NCBI GenBank assembly: GCA_001898785.1
Contig: MKVE01000016.1
Span: forward strand, 30,632 to 66,682
Source of the DNA: Chryseobacterium sp. 36-9
GTDB taxonomy: Bacteria; Bacteroidota; Bacteroidia; Flavobacteriales; Weeksellaceae
Direction: 5' to 3'
Length of the DNA: 36,051 bases
Made by a program: the position numbers and the translations under genes. Position 1 is the first letter of the stretch; the number at the start of each line of letters is the position of its first letter. The notes under the pieces were generated by a model. It was not told where the DNA came from and made no database searches. It saw nothing but the letters and a program-made list of their open reading frames with translations. Positions 1 to 7,579 of the stretch are shown here, in pieces.

Positions 1-2537
1 AACGTTCTCAGTCATTTGAATATATCCTGAAATACCCTGGTCGTTTCAACAACGAGAAAGATTACGGCAATATCATTCTGAAAGCCAATCCAAATGGAGA
101 ATTCGTAAGACTTAAAGATGTAGCAGATATCGAATTCGGGTCATCCATGTACGACATCTACTCTACCTTGAACGGAAAACCGTCAGCAGCAATTACTTTG
201 AAACAATCTTACGGTTCCAACGCAAGTGACGTTATCAAGAATGTCAAAGTTCTGATGAAAGATTTGGAAAAAACGTTCCCGAAAGGCATGCATTACGAAA
301 TCAGTTATGACGTTTCCAGATTCTTGGATGCATCAATTGAAAAAGTAGTTCATACATTATTTGAAGCTTTCATATTAGTAGCAATCGTGGTATTTCTGTT
401 CTTGGGAGACTGGCGTTCTACATTGATTCCGACAATTGCCGTTCCGGTTTCTTTGGTAGGAACATTTGCAGTAATGTCCGCCTTTGGAATTACTTTGAAC
501 TTGATTTCACTCTTTGCTTTGGTAATGGCCATTGGTATTGTCGTTGATGATGCGATTGTTGTGATAGAAGCCGTCCACGCCAAGATGGAAGAGAAACATC
601 TGTCGCCACTCAAGGCAACGGAAGAAGCAATGCACGAAATCAGCGGTGCAATTATCGCAATCACTTTGGTAATGGCTTCGGTTTTCATTCCGGTTGCATT
701 TATGTCCGGTCCCGTTGGAGTTTTCTACCGTCAGTTTTCGATTACGATGGTTTCCTCCATTATTTTATCCGGAGTTGTAGCTTTGACATTGACACCTGCT
801 TTATGTGCTTTAATCCTGAAAAACAATCATGGAAAAGAGAAAAAGAAAACACCTGTAACAAGATTTTTGGATGGTTTCAATAACCTATTTACAGTTGGAG
901 CAGGAAAATACCATAATTTATTGACTAAAGTTGTTACAAGAAAAATGGTAACACTTCCTTTATTGGTTCTTTTCTGTATAGGGACATTTTTCCTGAGCAA
1001 TAAACTGCCTACCGGATTTATTCCAAGTGAAGACCAAGGGATGATTTATGCTATTATCCAAACGCCACCAGGATCAACTTTGGAAAGAACGAATCAAATT
1101 GCCCTTGAACTTCAGAAGCAATGTGAAGAGATAGATGGTGTTGCATCTGTTTCATCTTTGGCAGGTTATGAGATTCTGACAGAAGGAACAGGTTCTAACT
1201 CCGGAACTTGTTTGATTAATCTTAAAAAATGGGACGAAAGAAAAGAATCAGCTACGGAAATCATAGAGCAATTGGAACAAAAAGCGAAGGAAATTCCCGG
1301 TGCAAATATCGAATTCTTCCAACCACCTTCAATCCCAGGTTACGGAGCTGCAGGAGGTTTTGAATTAAGACTTCTGGACAAAGCCGGAAGTGGTGATTAT
1401 CACAAAATGGAACAAGTCAGCAATGATTTTGTAAAAGAATTGAAAAAACGTCCTGAATTGGGTTCTGCATTTACTTTCTATTCTGCAAGTTTCCCTCAAT
1501 ATATGCTGAAAGTAGATAATGATCTGGCTGAACAAAAAGGTGTAACCATAGAAAAAGCGATGGATAATCTATCAACCTTAATTGGTTCCAACTACGAAAC
1601 CAGTTTCATCCGATTCGACAGACCTTACAAAGTGATTGTTCAGGCTGGTCCGCAATATCGTGCTTTGCCAAGTGATTTGTTGAAATTATATGTCAAAAAT
1701 GATAAAGACCAAATGGTGCCTTATTCAGATTTTATGCATCTTGAAAAGGTGTATGGATTGTCGGAGATCACGAGACATAATATGTACAACTCGTCTGAGG
1801 TAAGCGGAACGCCAGCGCCTGGATACAGTTCCGGAGATGCAATTAAAGCGATTCAGGAAGTGGCGGACAAAACGTTGCCAAGAGGTTTCGGAATCGATTG
1901 GGCGGGGATTTCCAAGGACGAAGTCTCCAGAGGTAACGAAGCAATTTACATCTTCCTGGTTTGTCTCGGATTCGTTTATCTGATTCTTTCTGCTCAATAT
2001 GAAAGTTTCATTTTACCGTTACCAATTATTTTGTCTTTACCGACAGGGATTTTCGGAGCATTTTTATGTCTATCGCTTTTCGGGCTGGAAAATAACATTT
2101 ATGCACAGGTGGCGATGGTCATGCTCATCGGATTACTCGGAAAGAACGCTGTTTTGATTGTAGAATTTGCGGTTCAGAAAAAAGCAGAGGAAGGTCTTTC
2201 CACAAAAGAAGCTGCTTTACAAGGAGCATCTTTGAGATTCCGTCCGATTTTGATGACATCATTTGCATTCATCGCCGGATTGATTCCATTGGCTTTGGCA
2301 ACAGGACCAGGAGCAGTTGGAAACAGAACGATCGGAACAGCTGCTGCAGGAGGAATGCTCATCGGAACTATTTTCGGATTGATGATTATTCCTGGATTGT
2401 ACTACATTTTTGCCAACATTGCAGCTAAGTCCAAACTGACTTACTATGAAGAAGAAAATCCTTTAACAGAACAAACTGAACCTTATCAACACGATGGAAA
2501 ATTTGAAGATAAAAATCCTAACGTGGATAATCGATAA
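1..2537 (+). CDS. RND multidrug efflux permease, HAE1 family (5' end outside window)
   Basis: Inner-membrane proton-driven permease of an AcrB/MexB-type tripartite pump. The frame is open from the first bases of the window, before the first Met at 147, and those codons match the family (motif LKDVADIEFG just before the Met). The visible part therefore starts around residue 220 of a protein that is normally about 1040 residues, and the true start is upstream. Visible: the TM bundle after residues like FLGDWRSTLIPT, the proton-relay pair Asp-Asp in GIVVDDAIVV (codons 546-551), the second TM bundle with the relay Lys in LLGKNAVLIVEF (codon 2142-2144), and the large periplasmic loop between them. 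The hydrophilic C-terminus is rich in Glu and Asn. The periplasmic adaptor gene is expected just upstream; the outer-membrane partner follows at 2716. Substrate cannot be read from sequence. The family call is firm. Confidence 0.95.
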   Translation, partial: RSQSFEYILKYPGRFNNEKDYGNIILKANPNGEFVRLKDVADIEFGSSMYDIYSTLNGKPSAAITLKQSYGSNASDVIKNVKVLMKDLEKTFPKGMHYEISYDVSRFLDASIEKVVHTLFEAFILVAIVVFLFLGDWRSTLIPTIAVPVSLVGTFAVMSAFGITLNLISLFALVMAIGIVVDDAIVVIEAVHAKMEEKHLSPLKATEEAMHEISGAIIAITLVMASVFIPVAFMSGPVGVFYRQFSITMVSSIILSGVVALTLTPALCALILKNNHGKEKKKTPVTRFLDGFNNLFTVGAGKYHNLLTKVVTRKMVTLPLLVLFCIGTFFLSNKLPTGFIPSEDQGMIYAIIQTPPGSTLERTNQIALELQKQCEEIDGVASVSSLAGYEILTEGTGSNSGTCLINLKKWDERKESATEIIEQLEQKAKEIPGANIEFFQPPSIPGYGAAGGFELRLLDKAGSGDYHKMEQVSNDFVKELKKRPELGSAFTFYSASFPQYMLKVDNDLAEQKGVTIEKAMDNLSTLIGSNYETSFIRFDRPYKVIVQAGPQYRALPSDLLKLYVKNDKDQMVPYSDFMHLEKVYGLSEITRHNMYNSSEVSGTPAPGYSSGDAIKAIQEVADKTLPRGFGIDWAGISKDEVSRGNEAIYIFLVCLGFVYLILSAQYESFILPLPIILSLPTGIFGAFLCLSLFGLENNIYAQVAMVMLIGLLGKNAVLIVEFAVQKKAEEGLSTKEAALQGASLRFRPILMTSFAFIAGLIPLALATGPGAVGNRTIGTAAAGGMLIGTIFGLMIIPGLYYIFANIAAKSKLTYYEEENPLTEQTEPYQHDGKFEDKNPNVDNR

Positions 2538-2557
2538 TAAATTGAAAAACAAATGAT

Positions 2558-2698
2558 AAAGCCTCAGAGAGGCTAACTGTTAATAGAAAATGAAGTACAA
2601 TGCAAAAACTAAAATATTAGAAAGACAGGTCGTTCCGATGGAACTTTACGGAAAACCAATAAACGAAATCTATTAATAGTTAGTCTCTACGAGACATT
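2558..2698. repeat. Composite hairpin element with imperfect terminal inverted repeats
   Basis: Three hairpins, each with a perfect 5-bp stem and a 3-base loop: GCCTC-AGA-GAGGC (2561-2573), GTTCC-GAT-GGAAC (2632-2644) and GTCTC-TAC-GAGAC (2683-2695). The outer arms, 2558-2586 and 2670-2698, are imperfect inverted copies; next to the outer hairpins they share CTAACTRTTAATAG with one mismatch. A 28-codon open frame fills the space between them. This looks like a compact REP/BIME-type or MITE-like unit inserted between the pump permease and outer-membrane genes. The hairpins may also attenuate or process the pump mRNA. The geometry is seen directly; the repeat-family nature is inference because no second full copy lies in the window. 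Confidence 0.6.
2590..2676 (+). CDS. Putative 28-residue peptide inside the hairpin element
   Basis: ATG at 2590 opens 28 sense codons and ends at TAA 2674-2676. The peptide begins MKYNAKTKILERQ and ends YGKPINEIY, a mixed charged and hydrophobic sequence with no signal peptide. The central hairpin codes for the Val-Pro-Met-Glu part, so any coding function would share bases with RNA structure. No convincing ribosome site is visible, which is common in this phylum. It may be a real micropeptide or a chance frame inside a repeat. I do not recognise a function. Confidence 0.3.
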   Translation: MKYNAKTKILERQVVPMELYGKPINEIY

Positions 2699-2715
2699 TA
2701 AAAAAATAAAATATT

Positions 2716-4164
2716 ATGAATAGTTTTTTTAATAATCATAAAAACAAAATTGCTTTGGCTGCGTTGTCTCTTGCTTTAGCAAGTTGTAAAGCGCCAATGG
2801 CAACCAAAATTCAGGACCGGGTAAAAGAAACTTTACCTCAGAATTTTGAAAATCAAGCCGTTTCGGAAAACAACTCCGGAATCACGCCTTGGAAACAATT
2901 TTTCACAGACCCGAATCTTGTGAATCTGATTGATGAAGCTCTGAAAAATAATCAGGAATTAATGATTACACTTCAGCAAATCGAAATCGCAAAAAGCGAT
3001 GTGATGTACAAAAATGGAAAATTAAGTCCGACTGTTGCAGCAAGATTAGGTGCTGGCATCGAGAAAGTCGGTCGCTACACGAGTACAGGAGCTGGTGATG
3101 CGTCCACAGATATAACAGACGGAAAAGAAGTCCCGGAAAACCTGACAAACTTCGAAGGTGGATTGGTTGCCAATTGGGAAATTGATATCTGGCATAAGCT
3201 GAGAACTGAAAAACAAGCTGCTGTTGCACACTATTTGTCAACTGTTGAAGGAAAGAATTTCGTTCTTTCAAGCCTGATTGCCGAAGTTGCCGATAATTAC
3301 TATGAATTATTGTCACTTGATAATCAATTGGATATCATTCACCAGTACATCGATTTGCAGAAAAAAGCGCTTGAAGTGGCAAAAATCCAAAAGCAGGCAA
3401 TGGCTGCAACGGAATTGGCCGTTAAAAAATTCGAGGCAGAGTTAGCGAAATCCAATGCAGCTGAATATGATTTGAAACAACAGATCACGGAAAAGGAAAA
3501 TCAAATCAATGCTTTGCTGGGTCGTTACCCACAACCGATCGTGAGAACCAAAGAAAGCTTTATGTCGATTGTTCCACAGACTGTTTATACAGGAATTCCT
3601 TCTCAGTTGTTAGCCAATCGTCCTGACATCAAACAAGCGGAATTGGAACTACAATCTGCAAAATTGGATGTTGAAGCAGCAAGAAAAGAATTCTATCCAA
3701 GTCTTGAAATCAATGCTGCGCTTGGTTTAGAAGCTTTCAAACCGTCATATCTTGTCAAGATGCCGGAATCGATTGCTTACAGTCTGGTTGGAGAATTGGC
3801 TGGTCCGTTGATTAACAAAAGCGCCATTCAGGCAAATTTCAAATCGGCTGATGCAAAACAAATCCAGGCTTTGTATGAATATGACAAAACCATCTTGAGT
3901 GCTTATCTTGATATTACCAATCAAATGTCTGCAATTAAAAATCTCGATAAATATTACGAAATGAAGTCTCAGGAAGTTAAAGCATTAGACCAAGGAATTG
4001 ACATCGCTAATCAATTATTCAGAAATATGAGAGCAGATTATCTGGAAGTTCTGATGAATCAGCGTGATGCATTGGACGCCAAAATGGAACTCATCGAAGC
4101 TAAAGAAAGACAACTCAGCACGGTTGTCAACATCTACAAAAGCTTAGGTGGCGGCTGGAAATAA
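2716..4164 (+). CDS. TolC/OprM/NodT-family outer-membrane efflux lipoprotein
   Basis: Outer-membrane channel of the RND pump; it connects the inner-membrane permease and adaptor to the exterior. The N-terminus has a lipoprotein signal peptide (charged start, hydrophobic stretch, lipobox LASC with Cys at about residue 24). Two repeated outer-membrane-efflux domains of coiled-coil helices follow, with the family signature SQLLANRPDIKQAELEL near the start of the second. Length 482 residues is typical. It lies 178 bases behind the permease gene in the same orientation, with the hairpin element between them and a strong terminator after it, so it is probably the last gene of the pump operon. Confidence 0.94.
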   Translation: MNSFFNNHKNKIALAALSLALASCKAPMATKIQDRVKETLPQNFENQAVSENNSGITPWKQFFTDPNLVNLIDEALKNNQELMITLQQIEIAKSDVMYKNGKLSPTVAARLGAGIEKVGRYTSTGAGDASTDITDGKEVPENLTNFEGGLVANWEIDIWHKLRTEKQAAVAHYLSTVEGKNFVLSSLIAEVADNYYELLSLDNQLDIIHQYIDLQKKALEVAKIQKQAMAATELAVKKFEAELAKSNAAEYDLKQQITEKENQINALLGRYPQPIVRTKESFMSIVPQTVYTGIPSQLLANRPDIKQAELELQSAKLDVEAARKEFYPSLEINAALGLEAFKPSYLVKMPESIAYSLVGELAGPLINKSAIQANFKSADAKQIQALYEYDKTILSAYLDITNQMSAIKNLDKYYEMKSQEVKALDQGIDIANQLFRNMRADYLEVLMNQRDALDAKMELIEAKERQLSTVVNIYKSLGGGWK

Positions 4165-4189
4165 ACTAACACTAACTAACTATACGCTA

Positions 4190-4222
4190 ATGCTTCCGGG
4201 ATTTTTTTCGGGAGCATTTTTT
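4190..4222 (+). terminator. Rho-independent terminator of the efflux operon
   Basis: Stem ATGCTTCCG / CGGGAGCAT (9 bp with one G-T pair) with a T-rich loop, followed by a T run. It sits 25 bases after the stop codon of the outer-membrane efflux gene and separates that operon from tetR. Confidence 0.8.
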
Positions 4223-4246
4223 ATTAGCTCAAAATAAATCAAAAAA

Positions 4247-4264
4247 ATATACCAATTGGTATAT
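4247..4264. promoter_or_regulatory. Perfect 18-bp palindrome, probable TetR operator O1
   Basis: ATATACCAATTGGTATAT is perfectly self-complementary. It lies 36 bases before the tetR start and just upstream of a TAnnTTTG element at 4273-4280, where a bound repressor would block the -33 region. A near-copy of its core sits before the SDR gene at 4913. Autoregulation is inferred from position and from TetR-family habit. Confidence 0.75.
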
Positions 4265-4272
4265 AATTTATA

Positions 4273-4280
4273 TATCTTTG
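4273..4280 (+). promoter_or_regulatory. -7 promoter element of tetR (TATCTTTG)
   Basis: Matches the Bacteroidota TAnnTTTG consensus, 20 bases before the chosen ATG and 8 bases after the palindromic operator. Confidence 0.55.
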
Positions 4281-4300
4281 CAAAGTCAATTCAGATCAAA

Positions 4301-4894
4301 ATGTCAAAAGCAGAAAAAACAAGACAGTTCATCATCGAACAAACCGCAGAACTATTCAACAAGAAAGGTTATGCCGGAACGTCCTTATCCGACATTACTT
4401 CTGCAACCGGATTGACGAAGGGCAGCATCTATGGAAATTTCGAAAACAAAGACGAAGTGGCTAAAGAAGTCTACCTCTATAATTCTAAAAGGCTTCAAAT
4501 CAGTTTTACCAATGAGCTTAATGATGCGATGACAACACGCGAAAAGCTTTTTGCTATCATCGATGTTTACAGAAAAACCTGGGAAACAAATATCTCCCGA
4601 GGCGGTTGCCCACACCTCAACACGGCCGTAGAAGCAGATGACACAATGCCATTTCTCAAATCTGAGGTTAACAAGAATTTTGAAAACTGGGCAAATCACT
4701 TCACACGAATTCTGGATAAAGGTAAAAACCAAAACGAAATTGTAGGATCAATAGATTCTCAAAAATATGCTTATCAATTCATAGCATTGATAGAAGGCGG
4801 AATTCTTCTTTCAAAAACAATGAACAACAAGGCTCATCTTTTCAACGCATTGGAAAGAATAGAAACAATCATCGATAACGAATTAATTAAATAA
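4301..4894 (+). CDS. TetR/AcrR-family transcriptional regulator
   Basis: One-component repressor, 197 residues. The N-terminal HTH is clear at about residues 5-50 (ETAELFNKKGYAGTSLSDIT-type pattern, then TGLTKGSIYGNFENKDEV), and an all-helical ligand-binding domain follows. The ATG at 4301 is chosen because the frame extended upstream begins with TTG inside the palindromic operator and would span the promoter. Operator-like palindromes stand before this gene and before the SDR gene 49 bases downstream, so it most likely represses itself and the SDR-thioesterase-KAS genes. Control of the efflux operon is also possible, but that operon's promoter lies outside the window. The ligand is unknown; a lipid or acyl compound would fit the neighbours. 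Confidence 0.93.
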   Translation: MSKAEKTRQFIIEQTAELFNKKGYAGTSLSDITSATGLTKGSIYGNFENKDEVAKEVYLYNSKRLQISFTNELNDAMTTREKLFAIIDVYRKTWETNISRGGCPHLNTAVEADDTMPFLKSEVNKNFENWANHFTRILDKGKNQNEIVGSIDSQKYAYQFIALIEGGILLSKTMNNKAHLFNALERIETIIDNELIK

Positions 4895-4912
4895 TTTTTT
4901 TTACTCAAAAAT

Positions 4913-4926
4913 ATACCAATCGGTAT
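4913..4926. promoter_or_regulatory. Probable TetR operator O2 upstream of the SDR gene
   Basis: ATACCAATCGGTAT differs at one base from the core of the perfect palindrome at 4247-4264 (ATACCAATTGGTAT). It lies in the 49-base tetR-SDR gap, 17 bases before the SDR ATG. Confidence 0.7.
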
Positions 4927-4943
4927 TTTAATATCATGACATT

Positions 4944-5702
4944 ATGAAAACAACCAACAACACAGTATTAATTTCCGGAGGTTCAGCCGGAATCGGATTA
5001 GAAATCGCAAAACTATTATCCGAAAAAGGCAACAAAGTTATCATCACAGGTAGAAATGAGGTGCGTTTACAACAAGCCGCTTCGCAGCTGAAAAACGTTA
5101 GCACCATCGTTTCGGACGTCAGCAATGCAGAAGATGTGGAAAATCTCGTCAGCCAAATCAAATCCGAATTTCCGGATTTGAATATGGTTATCAACAACGC
5201 CGGTCGCGCACTCGTTTACGACATCACCGAAGAGAATGTCAATGCCTTCGAAAAAGCAGAAGACGAAATGCTGACCAATTATCTCTCCATCATCCGTCTG
5301 AACGAAAAACTACTCCCGGTTCTGAAAACTAACGACAATCCAACCATCGTGAACGTGTCTTCCATCGTAGCCTTCGTTCCTGGCGCTTTGGCAACCTATT
5401 CTGCGAGCAAAGCCGCCTTGCATTCTTACACCAGATATTTACGCTTAGCTTTAAAAAATGCTAATGTCAAAGTTTTTGAACTGATGCCACCTTTGGTAGA
5501 TACCGAATTTTCCGCGCCGATTGGTGGAAAAAACGGCGTTCCGGCGTCCTTTGTTGCCGAACAGTTTATCGCCGGATTGGAAAAGGATAACTACGAAATC
5601 CGCGTTGGACAAACGGAAGATATCTACAGATTATATTTATCATCACCCGAAGATGCTTTGCTGGCAATGAATCAAAGAAGAACGCAGGAAGTTGGTGAGT
5701 AG
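4944..5702 (+). CDS. SDR-family NAD(P)-dependent oxidoreductase (DltE-like)
   Basis: Classical short-chain dehydrogenase of 252 residues. The Rossmann cofactor motif GGSAGIG is near residue 12, NNAG near residue 85, and the catalytic set is Ser139, Tyr152 and Lys156 (YSASK). Family members reduce or oxidise carbonyl/alcohol groups; the substrate cannot be read here. The sequence most resembles the DltE/YdfG-like branch rather than FabG. It is the first gene behind the second TetR operator and is followed after 82 bases by a thioesterase and a ketoacyl synthase, so an acyl or ketoacyl substrate is plausible. Confidence 0.9.
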   Translation: MKTTNNTVLISGGSAGIGLEIAKLLSEKGNKVIITGRNEVRLQQAASQLKNVSTIVSDVSNAEDVENLVSQIKSEFPDLNMVINNAGRALVYDITEENVNAFEKAEDEMLTNYLSIIRLNEKLLPVLKTNDNPTIVNVSSIVAFVPGALATYSASKAALHSYTRYLRLALKNANVKVFELMPPLVDTEFSAPIGGKNGVPASFVAEQFIAGLEKDNYEIRVGQTEDIYRLYLSSPEDALLAMNQRRTQEVGE

Positions 5703-5784
5703 ATTAAGTCTTCTGAGGTTCCCGAAGAATCCGCTCTTGGCAGTTTGCGAAAGTAACACTCTATCAATTTAAGTTAATAATATT

Positions 5785-6216
5785 ATGGACAGATTAGCAC
5801 ACCTGCAATCATTAATAGGACAAGAATTCACAGATTCACCGTCGCCGTTTATGCGCTGGCTGAAACCAATTGTAGTATCCGCAGAAAAAGGTCATTTGGA
5901 ATTCCAGTACACCATTCGTCAGGAATGGCTGAATCCGATCGGGAATCTCCACGGTGGCGTCACAGCAGCGATTATTGATGACGTTTTGGGAGCCACAATG
6001 TTTTCTCTGAACGAGCCAACTTTTTACACGACGATTAATAATGTTATCGACTATTTCTCAATCGGGAAAGAAGGTGAAGATATCATTGCCGAAACACACA
6101 TCACCAAATTGGGGAAACAATTCATCAACGCCACCTGCGAAATCTGGAATGCAGACAAAACCAGACTGATTGCAAAAGGCACATCCAACTTATTCAAAAC
6201 ACAAATTACAAGATAA
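5785..6216 (+). CDS. PaaI-type hotdog-fold thioesterase
   Basis: Single hotdog domain, 143 residues, with the PaaI signature NLHGGVTAAIIDDVLGA around residues 55-70. Its Asp in the DD pair is at the usual catalytic position of the family. Such enzymes hydrolyse acyl-CoA or acyl-ACP thioesters in the cytosol. The stop codon overlaps the start of the next gene (TAATG, one base shared), so translation of this gene and the ketoacyl synthase is probably coupled. Acyl specificity is unknown. Confidence 0.9.
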   Translation: MDRLAHLQSLIGQEFTDSPSPFMRWLKPIVVSAEKGHLEFQYTIRQEWLNPIGNLHGGVTAAIIDDVLGATMFSLNEPTFYTTINNVIDYFSIGKEGEDIIAETHITKLGKQFINATCEIWNADKTRLIAKGTSNLFKTQITR

Positions 6217-7451
6217 TGAAACGAGTCGTAATTACCGGAATGGGAGCAGTAACGCCTTTGGGAAATGACGTCGAAACCTTCTGGAATAATATTCTAAAAG
6301 GTGAAAGTGGCGCTGACACCATTACTCATTTCAACCCGGAAAAATTCAAAGTTCAGTTTGCCGCCGAGGTTAAAAACTTCTCACCGGAAAAATATCTGGA
6401 CAGGAACGAAATCAAACGAAGTGACCTTTTCACACAATACGCCATTTATGCAGCCGCTCAGGCGATGGAAGATTCCGGATTGAATTTCAAGGACTTCGAT
6501 CCTTTTGATATTGGCGTCATTTGGGGAACCGGGCAAGGTGGAATGGAAACCTTTGAAAATGAGGTCATTGACTATGTTTCTGGCGATGAAACACCTAGAT
6601 TTAGTCCGTTTTTCGTTCCAAAACTGATTGCTAATATGGCTTCCGGAATGATTTCCATGAAATATGGTTTACGAGGGATCAACTATACAACAGTTTCAGC
6701 ATGTGCAACTTCTAACACTGCATTTATGGATGCATTCAATTATATCCGTTGGGGAAAAGCAAAAGTTATTGTGAGCGGTGGTTCGGAAGCACCAATTACA
6801 CCGGCTTCACTAGGCGGTTTTTCATCGATGAAAGCAATGTCCACGAGAAATGATAGTCCAAAAAATGCCAGCCGCCCTTATGATGTGGAACGTGATGGTT
6901 TTATAATGGGCGAAGGTGCTGGCGCTTTGATTTTGGAAGAATATGAACATGCCAAAGCCAGAGGTGCCAGAATCTACGCTGAAATGATTGGAGCTGCAAT
7001 GACAGCTGATGCGTATCATATGACCGCACCTCATCCGGAAGGAATTGGTGCTGCAAAATCAATGGAATTGGCATTGGAAGATGCCAACATCTCTCCATAT
7101 CAAGTCGATTACCTAAATCCGCACGCCACCTCTACTCCATTAGGTGATTTGGCAGAACTGAATGCCATCACAAAAGTTTTCAAAGGAAGCCCGAATCTGG
7201 ATATCAGTGCTACTAAATCTATGACTGGACATTTGTTGGGTGCTGCCGGCGCTGTGGAAGCGATTATTTGCATCAAAGCCATTCAGGAAAATATTATTCC
7301 TGCGACAATCAATGTTTCAAAATTGGATGAGAATATTCCTCAAGGAATTAATATCATTACTGAAAATAAAGAAAAACCAATTAACATCGCAATGAGCAAT
7401 GCTTTTGGTTTTGGCGGCCATAACTCGACGGTGATTTTTAAAAAGATATAA
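6216..7451 (+). CDS. Beta-ketoacyl-ACP synthase, FabF/KASII type
   Basis: Condensing enzyme that extends acyl-ACP with malonyl-ACP. Length 411 residues is full for FabF. Visible: active-site Cys163 in VSACATSN, His303 in NPHATSTPLGD, and Lys334/His339 in KSMTGHLLGAAGA, so the Cys-His-His triad is intact and activity is expected. It shares one base with the upstream thioesterase gene. No acyl-carrier-protein gene adjoins it, which argues against this being the main fatty-acid-synthesis copy. It may be an accessory FabF paralogue tailored to one acyl product. No terminator is evident after it. Confidence 0.92.
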   Translation: MKRVVITGMGAVTPLGNDVETFWNNILKGESGADTITHFNPEKFKVQFAAEVKNFSPEKYLDRNEIKRSDLFTQYAIYAAAQAMEDSGLNFKDFDPFDIGVIWGTGQGGMETFENEVIDYVSGDETPRFSPFFVPKLIANMASGMISMKYGLRGINYTTVSACATSNTAFMDAFNYIRWGKAKVIVSGGSEAPITPASLGGFSSMKAMSTRNDSPKNASRPYDVERDGFIMGEGAGALILEEYEHAKARGARIYAEMIGAAMTADAYHMTAPHPEGIGAAKSMELALEDANISPYQVDYLNPHATSTPLGDLAELNAITKVFKGSPNLDISATKSMTGHLLGAAGAVEAIICIKAIQENIIPATINVSKLDENIPQGINIITENKEKPINIAMSNAFGFGGHNSTVIFKKI

Positions 7452-7511
7452 ACAATTAGTTTTCAAATAATTAAACATTTTCTCATTAATTGATTATTGC
7501 TGAAGCTCCGC

Positions 7512-7542
7512 TTTTGTATCTGAATTATTAATTGTAATTTTG
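7512..7542 (+). promoter_or_regulatory. Promoter of ahcY (TTG, 18 bases, TAATTTTG)
   Basis: TTG at 7514-7516 and TAATTTTG at 7535-7542, spaced 18 bases, fit the Bacteroidota -33/-7 promoter. The start codon follows 37 bases later. Confidence 0.7.
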
Positions 7543-7579
7543 CAGTTTAAAAATCAGAATATAAATTCATTCATTAGAT

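Noticed and set aside
4256-4300. Upstream extension of tetR beginning at TTG 4256
   Set aside because: It starts inside the perfect palindrome and spans the TATCTTTG promoter box; the ATG at 4301 begins the normal TetR N-terminus.
2716-4894. TetR as a local repressor of the RND efflux operon
   Set aside because: A terminator separates them and the efflux promoter is outside the window, so the link cannot be supported here; it remains only a possibility.
4936-4938. ATG 8 bases before the SDR start
   Set aside because: Out of frame with the SDR protein and gives no coding frame of interest.
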